From Paraburkholderia phenazinium (GTDB lineage Bacteria > Pseudomonadota > Gammaproteobacteria > Burkholderiales > Burkholderiaceae), in assembly GCF_900141745.1 (NCBI RefSeq), contig NZ_FSRM01000002.1, positions 2,852,001-2,916,000 on the forward strand: a DNA stretch of 64,000 nt, read 5' to 3'. The notes under the pieces were generated by a model that was given only the letters and a program-made list of their open reading frames with translations, was not told the DNA's origin and searched no databases. A program made the translations under genes and the position numbers. How positions within the stretch are numbered: position 1 is the stretch's first letter; each line of letters opens with the position of its first letter. This document shows positions 8,874-17,133 of the stretch, one piece after another.

Positions 8874-9568
8874 CCGCCGGCGTATTGGCTCATGATGTCG
8901 AGGTTGCCCAGGTGTTCGCGGGGAATCTCGTCGCCGACCTGGCCACGCCGGATCACCAGCACCCGCTGCGACACCGCGGCGATGAAATCCAGATTCTGTT
9001 CGACCAGCACGATGGTGAGCCGGCTGCGTTCGCGCAGCAGCACTAGCGTCTCGGCGATCTCATCGATGATCGACGGCTGGATGCCCTCAGTCGGTTCGTC
9101 GAGCAGTAACAGGCTGGGATTGCCGGCCAGCGCGCGGGCGAGGGCCAGTAACTGCTGCTCGCCGCCCGACAGCGATCCGCCGGTACGGTCGAGCAAGGGC
9201 TTGAGGCGAGGGAAGTCGGCCAGCAGCCGTTCGAGCGCATCTGCCGGGCGCTGGCCGGTCTTCAGGAGTCCGAGCCGAAGATTGTCCAGCGTGCTCAACG
9301 CAGGAAAGATCTCGCGGCCCTGCGGTACGTACGCCATCCCGCGTCGCGCGCGCGTGTGGGGTGCCGCGCGTGTCACGTCGGCGCCGTCGAAACGGATCGT
9401 GCCCGAAGTCGCCGGCAACGCTCCGATCAGACTGCGCAGCAAGGTGGTCTTGCCCATGCCGTTGTGGCCGAGAATGCCGATCGATTCCCCGCTGGCGATC
9501 GACAGCGACACATCGTAGAGCACCGGGATCGAGCCATAGCCGGCGCATAGATCGACAACCTCAAGCAT
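8864..9568 (-). CDS. Branched-chain-type ABC importer, ATP-binding subunit (LivF/UrtE-like)
   Basis: About 234 residues with Walker A GHNGMGKTT, signature LSGGEQQLLALARAL and Walker B LLLLDEPTEGI, ending with the short C-terminus typical of LivF/UrtE. It powers uptake through the two permeases encoded upstream. Two adjacent ATGs (9571 and 9568) follow a GGAG; the second has the better spacing. It is the last gene of a minus-strand operon that begins with the amidase, and it follows the other ATPase after 13 bases. Its substrate is inferred from context to be an amide or urea-like compound. Confidence 0.9.
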   Translation of the reverse strand: MLEVVDLCAGYGSIPVLYDVSLSIASGESIGILGHNGMGKTTLLRSLIGALPATSGTIRFDGADVTRAAPHTRARRGMAYVPQGREIFPALSTLDNLRLGLLKTGQRPADALERLLADFPRLKPLLDRTGGSLSGGEQQLLALARALAGNPSLLLLDEPTEGIQPSIIDEIAETLVLLRERSRLTIVLVEQNLDFIAAVSQRVLVIRRGQVGDEIPREHLGNLDIMSQYAGGYA

Positions 9569-9581
9569 CATCGGACTCCGC

Positions 9582-10298
9582 TCATTGCGGTTTCTTGCCA
9601 AGATAGATCTGCTGGATCAGCGGGTCGCTCATGATGCGATCCGGCGTGCCTTCGCGGATGATGGCCCCCTGGTGCAGCACTGTGACCGTCCGCGCGATCT
9701 TGCGGATAAAACCCATATCATGCTCGACCACGACGAGCGCGTGCCGCTGGTTGATTTCGAGGATCAGCTCAGCGGTGCGCGTAACCTCGGCATCGCTCAT
9801 GCCCGCCGCGGGTTCGTCCAGCAGGATCAACGGCGGGTCCGGCGCGATCACCACCGCCAGTTCGACCCACTGACGCTGACCGTGCGCGAGCAGGCCGACC
9901 GTCGCATCGCGGTACGCCAGCATGCCGACGCGTTCGAGCGTCGTCCGCGTAACCCGTTCTGTCTGTTGCGGCGTGTTCACCCGGCGCGCAGCGAGCCAGA
10001 CGTTCTCCCACACGCTGAGCCCGTTGAAGAGGCTCGGCACCTGGGTCTTGATGCCAATGCCCAGCCGAGCCGGCTGATGCGGCTGCATGTTCGAGATGTC
10101 CTGACCACGAAACAGGATCTGCCCCGAGGTGGGTTTCACCTGGCCGGTGAGCAGCTTGAAGAAGGTGCTTTTGCCCGCACCGTTCGGCCCGATCACACAG
10201 CGCAGTTCCGCCTCCGCCAGGGTGAAATTGACGTCGCGGGTCGCGTGGACGCCGCCAAAGCGCACGTTCAGATCGCGGGTTTCGAGGAGCGGCGTCAT
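9582..10298 (-). CDS. Branched-chain-type ABC importer, ATP-binding subunit (LivG/UrtD-like)
   Basis: About 238 residues beginning MTPLLETRDLNVRFGG. Walker A is GPNGAGKSTFF; the signature region reads LAHGQRQWVELAVVIA, a LAHGxxQ variant often seen in UrtD-type ATPases, followed by LILLDEPAAGMS and the late VVVEHDMGFI switch histidine. The ATG overlaps the stop of the upstream permease gene by four bases (ATGA), so the two are probably translationally coupled. A longer upstream reading frame exists but lies inside the permease gene in another frame and is not used. Confidence 0.9.
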   Translation of the reverse strand: MTPLLETRDLNVRFGGVHATRDVNFTLAEAELRCVIGPNGAGKSTFFKLLTGQVKPTSGQILFRGQDISNMQPHQPARLGIGIKTQVPSLFNGLSVWENVWLAARRVNTPQQTERVTRTTLERVGMLAYRDATVGLLAHGQRQWVELAVVIAPDPPLILLDEPAAGMSDAEVTRTAELILEINQRHALVVVEHDMGFIRKIARTVTVLHQGAIIREGTPDRIMSDPLIQQIYLGKKPQ

Positions 10299-11458
10299 CG
10301 CACGGTTTCTCCATGCGGATCGAGCTTTGCGGCTTGATCGATCTTTGCCGCCTGCGGCCCCGCATCCAGGTCCTCCTTCACCACGGCGTTGACGTTGGCC
10401 GTGTCGCGCCGACGGCGTAAGCGCGATACGAGCGCGGCGCCGAGCGAGCCCACGCCCGGTACGATTCCCTTGGGCACCATCAACACGAACACCACGAGAA
10501 TGGCGCCGAGGACCAGGTTGGAGTTGATGGTCTGCTGCGTGCCGATCTGCGTGGTCAGCCACTGGATGGCGACACAGCCCACCACCGGGCCCACTAACGT
10601 GCCGAGGCCGCCGACGATCACCCAGATGATGATCTGCGCCGATTGCGCGAGACTGAATACCGTAGGGCTGGTAAAGGCGCCCCAGTTGGCGAACAGGCAT
10701 CCGGCCAGTCCGGCAATAGCTGCGCCGAGAACGAATGTGAACAGCTTGTAGGCGCGTGCGTCGTAACCGAGCAGCAAGAGACGCTGCTCGTTTTCCTTGC
10801 TGGCGACGATAACCCGGCCCGGCTTCGTGGCGAGCAGCGCCCTAAGGAGCAGATAGACCAGCAGCAGCGCGCCGAACGACAGCTCGAACAGGCCGCGCGG
10901 CCCGATCGTGTCGTCGATATTGCCGGGCATATTCAACGGCGCGATACCCGGTATGCCGTTGAATCCGCCCAACGGCGCCGTGCCGATTTTCCACTCCGGT
11001 CCCGCGGTAGAGTTGATCAGGTTGAAGAGGATCAGTGTTACGGTCAACGTGATGACACCCATGTAGACGTCGGACAGCCGTCCATAGAAGATCAGATAGC
11101 CGAGGATCGCTGCGAATGCAGCGGGCAGCACGATGGCCAGCACGAAGGGCACGGTGCTGTCGCCGAGATTGGTCACGGCGATCGCGTAGGTATAGGCGCC
11201 TAGCCCGAAGAAGGCGGACTGTCCGAAACACAGGATGCCGCCATAGCCCCAGATGAAGGCGAGACTGATGGCGAGGATCGACATCACGACGTAGACGGTT
11301 GCCTGCACGAGGGCGAAGTCGTCCAGCACGTGGGGCAGCACGAACAGCAGCGCCAGGCCCAACGCAATGGTGAGCGCGGCGCTTGCCCACGACCTCGAGA
11401 AGCGCTGCAGCGCGTCGGGCCCTTGCGCCGGCTGGCTGGAGTGCGCAGGCCTCGTCAC
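10295..11458 (-). CDS. Branched-chain-type ABC importer, permease (LivM/UrtC-like)
   Basis: About 387 residues with eight or more hydrophobic segments and the LivM landmarks: an early YVVMSILAISLAFIWGYGG segment, CFGQSAFFGLGAY, and the late IIWVIVGGLGTLVGPVVG cytoplasmic coupling loop. I placed the start at GTG 11458 because it overlaps the stop of the upstream permease as GTGA. The long in-frame extension upstream lies inside that gene and has no permease features. An inner-membrane partner of the LivH-like protein. Confidence 0.88.
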   Translation of the reverse strand: MTRPAHSSQPAQGPDALQRFSRSWASAALTIALGLALLFVLPHVLDDFALVQATVYVVMSILAISLAFIWGYGGILCFGQSAFFGLGAYTYAIAVTNLGDSTVPFVLAIVLPAAFAAILGYLIFYGRLSDVYMGVITLTVTLILFNLINSTAGPEWKIGTAPLGGFNGIPGIAPLNMPGNIDDTIGPRGLFELSFGALLLVYLLLRALLATKPGRVIVASKENEQRLLLLGYDARAYKLFTFVLGAAIAGLAGCLFANWGAFTSPTVFSLAQSAQIIIWVIVGGLGTLVGPVVGCVAIQWLTTQIGTQQTINSNLVLGAILVVFVLMVPKGIVPGVGSLGAALVSRLRRRRDTANVNAVVKEDLDAGPQAAKIDQAAKLDPHGETVR

Positions 11459-12321
11459 AGCGACCCCTTGAAGAAGCGGCCGGTAATGCCCTGCGGCAGT
11501 AGCCGCAACATGATGATCGCGCCGACCAGCAGTGCGACTTCGCCGAACACGGGCGTCGAGGCAAAGGTGGCGATCTGGTTGATGGTACCGAACAGCGTCG
11601 ACGCGCTGACGAGGCCGATGACAATCGCCGGGCCACCGCCTATTACCGTGATGAACGCCTTGGCGATGAACGCGCCGCCCATCGTCGGCACGACACCGGT
11701 CAGCGGCGCCAGCAGGCCGCCCGCGAAGCCGGACAAGGCCGCACCGATTGCAAAGGTAGCCGAATACACAAGGCTTGGGTTGATGCCCAGCGCATCGGCC
11801 ATCTGCGGATTCTGCATGGTGCCGCGTGCGATCAGACCAAGGGAGGTATGCAGGAGGACCCAGCGCAAGGCGAGCGCCAGCAGTGCGCCGACCGCGATGA
11901 TCACGAGCGTATAGCTGCTGACCGAGTAAGCGCCGATCGTAAAGTTGCCAAGCGGGGCCGATACTCCAGCGGTCGTATTGCCGGCAATCGACGTCACCGC
12001 GCCGATCAGCAGCAGCGACAAACCCCACGTGGCGAGCATCGTGTCGATCATGCGGCCATACAGACGACGGATGAAAACCCGCTCCAGCACGATGCCGATC
12101 AGGCCCACCGTCACCGGCGCGACGACGAAGATCGCCACCCACAGATTGATGCCGAGCCGCATCGCTTCAATAGTCGCGTACGCCCCTAGCATCATGAACT
12201 CGCCATGCGCGAGATTGATCACCTTCATCATCCCGAAGATGACCGCGAGCCCCGACGAGATGACAATCAGGCTTGCGATCGCATACAGGATCTGAATCAG
12301 GACGATAGCGGCAAGATCCAT
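11455..12321 (-). CDS. Branched-chain-type ABC importer, permease (LivH/UrtB-like)
   Basis: About 288 residues starting MDLAAIVLIQIL, with the hydrophobic pattern of LivH/UrtB. It shows GLAVIFGMMKVINLAHGEFMM near the N-terminus and the late FITVIGGGPAIVIGLV coupling loop. A GGAG lies six bases before the ATG at 12321. An upstream in-frame extension to 12360 has no ribosome site and was rejected. It forms the translocation pore with the LivM-like protein and receives substrate from the binding protein encoded just upstream. Confidence 0.88.
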   Translation of the reverse strand: MDLAAIVLIQILYAIASLIVISSGLAVIFGMMKVINLAHGEFMMLGAYATIEAMRLGINLWVAIFVVAPVTVGLIGIVLERVFIRRLYGRMIDTMLATWGLSLLLIGAVTSIAGNTTAGVSAPLGNFTIGAYSVSSYTLVIIAVGALLALALRWVLLHTSLGLIARGTMQNPQMADALGINPSLVYSATFAIGAALSGFAGGLLAPLTGVVPTMGGAFIAKAFITVIGGGPAIVIGLVSASTLFGTINQIATFASTPVFGEVALLVGAIIMLRLLPQGITGRFFKGSL

Positions 12322-12363
12322 CAGCGGCTCCTTGGGACGGCGCGCGGCCGCTTCACGCAAGCG

Positions 12364-13590
12364 TCAAAGCTTGATGACATATTGCTGGTTGTCGCGCGGG
12401 TTCTTGATGAGATTGCAGACGGCGCTGGTATCGCTCGGCGGTTGCGCCTGGAAGGTCTCGACGATATCGAGCTTCTTGTTGCGAACCTCGGCGATATTGA
12501 CGTTCAGCACGCAGTGATGCGTGGCCGCATCGATCGAGACCTTGCCGCTGGGTGCGTCGATGCTGATACCCGACTCCAGCGCTTCGATCACCTTCATGCG
12601 GTCTAGCGTACCGGCTTTTTTCACGCCCTGCGCCCACAGGTTGAAGCCCTGGTAAGTGCCCATCGCCAGTTCGGTGATGTTCGGATAGTTGGCGCCGAAG
12701 CGCTTGTGAAAGCGGTCTTTGAACGCTGTATTGACGGGGTTGTCGATCGTCTCGAAGTAGTTGTAGCAGACGAGAAAACCGTCGCATTCGTCGGGCGAAA
12801 GCACGATCTGCTCGTTGCCGCCGGCAAAGGTGGTGGAGGCAAGCGGGATCTTCTTGTGCAGACCCGCTGCGGCCCATTGCCGATAGAACGACATATGCGC
12901 GCCGCCCACCAGTGCCGAGACAATCATGTCGGGCTTGGCCGCTTCGATCTTCGAGATCGACGGGCCGAAGTTCGTGACGTCCAGCGGGAAAAAGTCGATC
13001 GAGGCAACCGTGCCGCCGTTGTCCTGCACGAATTTCTTGACCCACTGCGAGGTAATCTGACCGTAGTTGTAGTCGGCTGCGACCACGTAGACCTTTTTGC
13101 CCCACTTCTTCATTGCATAGGGCACAAGCTTTGCCACCGTCTGGCCCGGCGTCACGCCAGTACAGAACGTATTGCGGTCGCACACGCCGCCCTCGTACTG
13201 GGTGTTGTAGAAATACAGGGTCTTGTAGCGGTCGAGCACCGGACGCATGACCTCGCGCGAGGCGGAGGTGATGCCCCCATGCACGACCGCGACCTTGTCC
13301 TTCAACGCGGCCTGCTGCGAAAACTGCGTGTAAAGCTGCATATTCGACTGCGGGTCGTAGGTGAGCAGTTTGATCTTCTTGCCCAGCAGTCCACCTTGCG
13401 CGTTCCATTCTTCGACGGCAAGCGTCAGGCAATCGGCCATGGGCTTGCCGTAAATATCGAGTCCTCCTGATAAATCGGTGATCCCGCCCACGACGATTTC
13501 ATCTTCGGCCGATGCGGCAAACGGGATACCGCAAGCCGCACCGGCAGCCAGCGAGAGAGCGGAGGTCTTGATGAAGGAACGGCGATCCAT
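12364..13590 (-). CDS. ABC transporter substrate-binding protein, amide/urea type (Peripla_BP_5), Tat signal
   Basis: About 408 residues. The start MDRRSFIKTSALSLAAGAAC carries a twin-arginine motif and a hydrophobic stretch ending before AASAEDE, so the protein is exported folded. The mature part is a type I periplasmic binding fold (VGGITDLSGGLDIYG, VVHGGITSASREV, YFYNTQYEGG). It resembles the UrtA/FmdD group of short-chain amide and urea binders, which is known from family knowledge rather than proven here. AGGA precedes the ATG at 13590. It lies between the amidase gene and the permeases, which supports uptake of an amide that the amidase hydrolyses. Confidence 0.85.
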   Translation of the reverse strand: MDRRSFIKTSALSLAAGAACGIPFAASAEDEIVVGGITDLSGGLDIYGKPMADCLTLAVEEWNAQGGLLGKKIKLLTYDPQSNMQLYTQFSQQAALKDKVAVVHGGITSASREVMRPVLDRYKTLYFYNTQYEGGVCDRNTFCTGVTPGQTVAKLVPYAMKKWGKKVYVVAADYNYGQITSQWVKKFVQDNGGTVASIDFFPLDVTNFGPSISKIEAAKPDMIVSALVGGAHMSFYRQWAAAGLHKKIPLASTTFAGGNEQIVLSPDECDGFLVCYNYFETIDNPVNTAFKDRFHKRFGANYPNITELAMGTYQGFNLWAQGVKKAGTLDRMKVIEALESGISIDAPSGKVSIDAATHHCVLNVNIAEVRNKKLDIVETFQAQPPSDTSAVCNLIKNPRDNQQYVIKL

Positions 13591-13667
13591 GGAAAGATTC
13601 CTGAAGGTGAACAAGATCGAATACGAGCGCCATGTTAGCGCTCTCTACGGCTAATCCGCCAGCGGCG

Positions 13668-15185
13668 TCAAAGCGTTTTCCAGTCCGCGGCCTGTTCGAA
13701 TGCGTAAGCGCCGCGATAGATCGTTGCTTCGTCCCAATGCTTGCCGATCAGCATCATGCCGACCGGCAGACCTTCGACCATGCCGCATGGCACGCTCATC
13801 GCCGGGTGGCCCGTCACGTCGAACGGGCAGGTGTTGGGCAGCATCTCGAAGGCACGCTGAACCACTTCCTCGAGGGGCGCCCCCGCGGCGGGCAATGGAG
13901 TCGCAGTCAGCGGCAGCGTCGGCATCAGGAGCAGGTCGTAATCGGCGAGCGCCGTGTCGTACGCCAGTGTCAGTTGCCGCGACAGGTTCTGGGCCTTCGC
14001 GTAAAAGTGGCCACGATAGTGCTTGATGAAGTACTCGCCGAGCACCATGGTGAGCTTCAGCGTCTCCGAGAGTTCGTCTGCACGTTCGCGCCAGCCTGCA
14101 TGGAAGTCCACCATGCCGGTCACATACAGTCCCTTCCAGTTAAAGCCGTGGCCGTTGTCTTTCATCATCTGCTGGGTCGCGCCTTCGGCCGCGATCGGCA
14201 GCCAGATAGCCGGGCCGAGCAGATGCATCGGGATCGATACTTCGCTGACCTTCGCACCCAGATCGCTATAGCGCGCGGCGGCTTCGCGCACTTTCGCATC
14301 GGACGCCGCCTGCGATTGCGGCCATCCGAAGCCCTCCTTGACCACGCCGATCTTCAGACCCTTGACGCTTTCTTTCATCAGGTCGCTATAGGGCTTGGCC
14401 GTCTGCCCCGCGTACTGACGCGGATCGAGGCCGTCAGGGCCGGCAAGGACTTCGAGCATGAGGGCGTTGTCGGTGACGTTCGCGGTCATCGGGCCCGTGT
14501 GATCGATCGTCAGCTCGATCGGCATGACGCCGGTGTAAGGCACGAGACCATGCGTGGCTTTCATCCCGTAGACGCCGCAGTACGACGCAGGCATGCGGAT
14601 CGAGCCGCCCTGATCGCCGCCGATCGCCAGATCGACTTCCCCCGCGGCCACCAGCGCCGCGCTGCCCGACGACGAACCGCCGGCGGAATATCCCCTGCGG
14701 TGCGGATTGTGGACAGGCGCGGGCGAACTCGTATGCGAGCCTCCGGAAAAGCAGAAGTACTCGCATGTGGCCTTGCCGACAATCGTCGCGCCAGCGTCGA
14801 GCAAGCGCGTCACGATGGTAGCGTCCACATCGGGCACATAGCCTTCCAGCGTCGACGCGCCATTCATCATCGGCACACCGGCAAGGCAGACGTTGTCCTT
14901 GAGTGCGACGGTCTTGCCAGCCAGTTTGCCGCCCGGCGCGCCTTTGACTTCCACTTTGACGTACCACGCGCCGTAGCGGTTTTCTTCGCCGCTCGGACGA
15001 TAGCCGGGCGTTCGCGGGTAAGTTACGCGTGGCAGATAGTCGGGGAGGGCATCGACGACATCGTAGGCGTCGAAGTTCGCCTGCAGCAAGCCGTTGTAAC
15101 TGGCCAGTTGCGTTTCGGAAAGATGGATGCCGAGGCTCAACGCGACATCTTCAAGCTGGCTCAGCGTAGGACGTTTGACTGCCAT
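13668..15185 (-). CDS. Amidase (amidase-signature family)
   Basis: A 505-residue enzyme with the complete Ser-cisSer-Lys triad of the amidase signature family: lysine in VALKDNV, the cis-serine in the [10 protein letters not shown] stretch and the nucleophile in [13 protein letters not shown]. The DQGGSIR form and the N-terminal helical extension resemble nitrile-pathway amidases such as those of Rhodococcus. It would release ammonia and a carboxylic acid from an imported amide. The ATG is preceded by GGAG at five bases. It is the first gene of the operon that continues with the whole ABC importer, and a sigma70-like promoter and a palindrome lie upstream. Substrate range is unknown. Confidence 0.9.
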   Translation of the reverse strand: MAVKRPTLSQLEDVALSLGIHLSETQLASYNGLLQANFDAYDVVDALPDYLPRVTYPRTPGYRPSGEENRYGAWYVKVEVKGAPGGKLAGKTVALKDNVCLAGVPMMNGASTLEGYVPDVDATIVTRLLDAGATIVGKATCEYFCFSGGSHTSSPAPVHNPHRRGYSAGGSSSGSAALVAAGEVDLAIGGDQGGSIRMPASYCGVYGMKATHGLVPYTGVMPIELTIDHTGPMTANVTDNALMLEVLAGPDGLDPRQYAGQTAKPYSDLMKESVKGLKIGVVKEGFGWPQSQAASDAKVREAAARYSDLGAKVSEVSIPMHLLGPAIWLPIAAEGATQQMMKDNGHGFNWKGLYVTGMVDFHAGWRERADELSETLKLTMVLGEYFIKHYRGHFYAKAQNLSRQLTLAYDTALADYDLLLMPTLPLTATPLPAAGAPLEEVVQRAFEMLPNTCPFDVTGHPAMSVPCGMVEGLPVGMMLIGKHWDEATIYRGAYAFEQAADWKTL

Positions 15186-15300
15186 GGTTGCTCCGTAAGT
15201 TGAATTCCGGACAGACCTGCGGCTACTGTGCTGCCGGTGACCATTCGACGATGGATGACGGCGTTGTCAGGCGCCTGAATGCCTGACCAACTTGCGAGCA

Positions 15301-15329
15301 ATGGTATGGACGACTATTTTCTGCGTCAA
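15301..15329 (-). promoter_or_regulatory. Candidate sigma70 promoter of the amidase-ABC operon
   Basis: On the minus strand, TTGACG (15324-15329) and TACCAT (15301-15306) are separated by exactly 17 bases. This places transcription start near 15293, about 110 bases before the amidase ATG. The palindrome at 15331-15358 abuts the -35 box, which suits an activator or a regulator that competes with RNA polymerase. Confidence 0.5.
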
Positions 15330-15330
15330 C

Positions 15331-15358
15331 CATTTTATTTTCCTTGGAAAATAAAATG
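15331..15358. promoter_or_regulatory. Perfect 13-base inverted repeat, likely regulator binding site
   Basis: CATTTTATTTTCC (15331-15343) is followed by TT and then its exact reverse complement (15346-15358). It is AT-rich in a GC-rich context and lies directly upstream of the amidase promoter. Its core TTTCC-NN-GGAAA recurs at the marR promoter (16616-16627), so MarR is the natural candidate to bind both. Confidence 0.7.
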
Positions 15359-15375
15359 ACGACGGCGCGGCGCAA

Positions 15376-16461
15376 TCAGAGATGGGTCAGCACGCGGAAC
15401 GCGTGACCGTCGACCCTGGCCAGATAAATCGGCACCCGGTTGACCCGGCCGCCAGCGTAAACAGCGCCACGAGCGCTGCGATAGGAAAGGGGCGCGGTGC
15501 CGAGACGCGCCAGACTGGCGCTAGTGGCGTTGCGCTGATGCGCATCGTTGAGCAAAGCAGCAAGGAAGTGGATGCCTTCGTAGGTGGACTGTCCAAACGT
15601 ATCCAGCGTCGGCGCACGAACGCCGAAATGGCTGTGATAACGCTCCTTGAACGACTGGTTGGCGTCGGTATCCAGTGATGCGAAATAACCAGAGGCAACG
15701 TACAGGTTGTCCGTGTTCCGTGCGCCGATGCCGAGCAGCTCGTTCTCGCCGAGTGCGCAGGATAGCCGCAGAACGTGCGAGGCCAGACCGGCATGGCCGA
15801 AGGCGCGATTGAAGTCCACCGCGTCCTGGCCGATCAAGGAGAGCAGGACGGCGTCCGCACGTTGCTCGCGAATCTGGTCGAGAACGTATTCGTAGTCGCC
15901 GCCACCGAAGGGCAGAAACATCTCGCCGACGACGCTGCCGCCGGATTCGGCGACGAAACGGTGCGCGACCTGATGCGACGCGCGCGGCCACACATAGTCA
16001 TTGCCGACGAACATCCAGCGCCGTGGACGGTGGCGCTCGTTGAGCCAGTGAATGGCAGGACGCAGTTGTCTGGAGATCGTTTCGCCGATTGCGAATACAC
16101 CGGGCGTGCGCTCGCCGCCCTCGTAAAGCGGGGTGTACACGAACGGTATGCGGCCGCCGATCGCGTGCAGGAGGTCATGGCGAACCGCACTGGTGTGCAT
16201 GCCGACGAGGGCATCGACGGCGCCTTCCTCAACCAGTTCGACCAGACTGTCTTCGATCGCCTGCGCGTCGTCGCCGGCGTTGAGGGTGATTAGCCGGCAA
16301 GGCCGGCCGGTGATGCCCGACCCGCTGTTGAGCTCGGCTACGGCGAGGCGCGCCGACGCCAGCGCGGACGGCCCCCAGATGCCCGCGGCGCCGCCGAGCG
16401 GCACGCACAAGGCGATATTCAATTCCTGCTTGCTGCTACGGGTACCGGGACGCTGACTCAT
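15376..16461 (-). CDS. AmiC-like amide-sensing protein (Peripla_BP_6 fold, no signal peptide)
   Basis: About 361 residues with the type I binding-protein fold (NIALCVPLGGAAGIWG, TLDTFGQSTYEGIHFLAALL). The N-terminus MSQRPGTRSSKQELN is charged and lacks a signal peptide, so the protein is cytoplasmic. This is the arrangement of AmiC, the amide receptor that holds the antiterminator AmiR inactive in Pseudomonas. Here no ANTAR/AmiR gene is adjacent; the divergent neighbour is a MarR regulator. It may instead work with MarR or another partner. The ATG at 16461 was preferred to the one at 16494 because the family homology begins soon after it. Confidence 0.75.
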   Translation of the reverse strand: MSQRPGTRSSKQELNIALCVPLGGAAGIWGPSALASARLAVAELNSGSGITGRPCRLITLNAGDDAQAIEDSLVELVEEGAVDALVGMHTSAVRHDLLHAIGGRIPFVYTPLYEGGERTPGVFAIGETISRQLRPAIHWLNERHRPRRWMFVGNDYVWPRASHQVAHRFVAESGGSVVGEMFLPFGGGDYEYVLDQIREQRADAVLLSLIGQDAVDFNRAFGHAGLASHVLRLSCALGENELLGIGARNTDNLYVASGYFASLDTDANQSFKERYHSHFGVRAPTLDTFGQSTYEGIHFLAALLNDAHQRNATSASLARLGTAPLSYRSARGAVYAGGRVNRVPIYLARVDGHAFRVLTHL

Positions 16462-16615
16462 CGATGGGCGTGTGATGCCAAAGTGGTCGAACACGTAAGC
16501 GAGGCTGGCCGCGACGCCTGAGCGGTAAAAACGTCAAGCCGGACGCAAGCGTTGCACCAACCACGGGCGGACGAGCGCCAGCTTGGCACATTTTCAGCCA
16601 GTTTTGCACCGATAC

Positions 16616-16644
16616 TTTCCACGGAAAATTAATTTGCGTAAGAT
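16616..16644 (+). promoter_or_regulatory. Candidate marR promoter overlapped by a TTTCC-NN-GGAAA palindrome
   Basis: TTTCCACGGAAA (16616-16627) repeats the core of the palindrome found at the amidase promoter. A possible -35 (TTTCCA, 16616-16621) and -10 (TAAGAT, 16639-16644) with 17-base spacing overlap it, so a bound repressor would block marR transcription. The hexamers are weak and the assignment is an inference. Confidence 0.45.
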
Positions 16645-16676
16645 CGATGCCATTGCTTCGACACCATGCATCTACC

Positions 16677-17111
16677 ATGCCCGAACACGACCTTTCGCAG
16701 TACCTCGCCTGGCTGCTGGCCTCGGCGCACCGGCAGATGAAGCTGGGTATAGCCCAGTCGATTGCCGATGAGGATGTCAACGAGGAGCACTGGCGCATCC
16801 TGCAGGTCGTATCCGACGAGCAAGGTCATTCGATGGGCGAACTCGCCGAGCAGGTACTGCTGAATGGGCCTGCACTGACCAAGAACGTCGACAGACTGGT
16901 AAGCCGCGGACTCGTCCAGCGCGCACAGGACGCCCAGGATAGTCGCAAGGTGCTGGTCTATATCAGCGATCGCGGGCTGGAGATGGTAGGGCGATTGAAG
17001 CGCAGTGTGGATGCGCATCACGAGGCGATTGAAGAAGCGCTTGGACCACGCAACTCGAAGCAGTTAAAGCGCCTGCTGGAACGGCTGATCGCGGAGTCGC
17101 GGCCGGAATGA
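16677..17111 (+). CDS. MarR-family transcriptional regulator
   Basis: About 144 residues with the MarR winged helix: an entry helix EEHWRILQVVSDEQGHSMGELAEQ split around the turn, recognition region LNGPALTKNVDRLVSRGLV, and the wing with the family DxRxxLV-like stretch (QDSRKVLVYISDRG). It probably binds the TTTCC-NN-GGAAA palindromes at its own promoter and at the amidase promoter, and so controls amide uptake and hydrolysis. The start MPEHDLSQ is chosen by homology; an in-frame ATG at 16647 is possible. It diverges from the AmiC-like gene. Confidence 0.82.
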   Translation: MPEHDLSQYLAWLLASAHRQMKLGIAQSIADEDVNEEHWRILQVVSDEQGHSMGELAEQVLLNGPALTKNVDRLVSRGLVQRAQDAQDSRKVLVYISDRGLEMVGRLKRSVDAHHEAIEEALGPRNSKQLKRLLERLIAESRPE

Positions 17112-17133
17112 AGCGTGGTTTGCGCGACGTTGC

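Noticed and set aside
10299..10700. Upstream extension of the LivG-like gene
   Set aside because: It lies inside the LivM-like gene in another frame; the ATGA overlap start is typical.
11459..12142. Upstream extension of the LivM-like gene
   Set aside because: It lies in another frame of the LivH-like gene and has no permease character; the GTGA overlap gives a better start.
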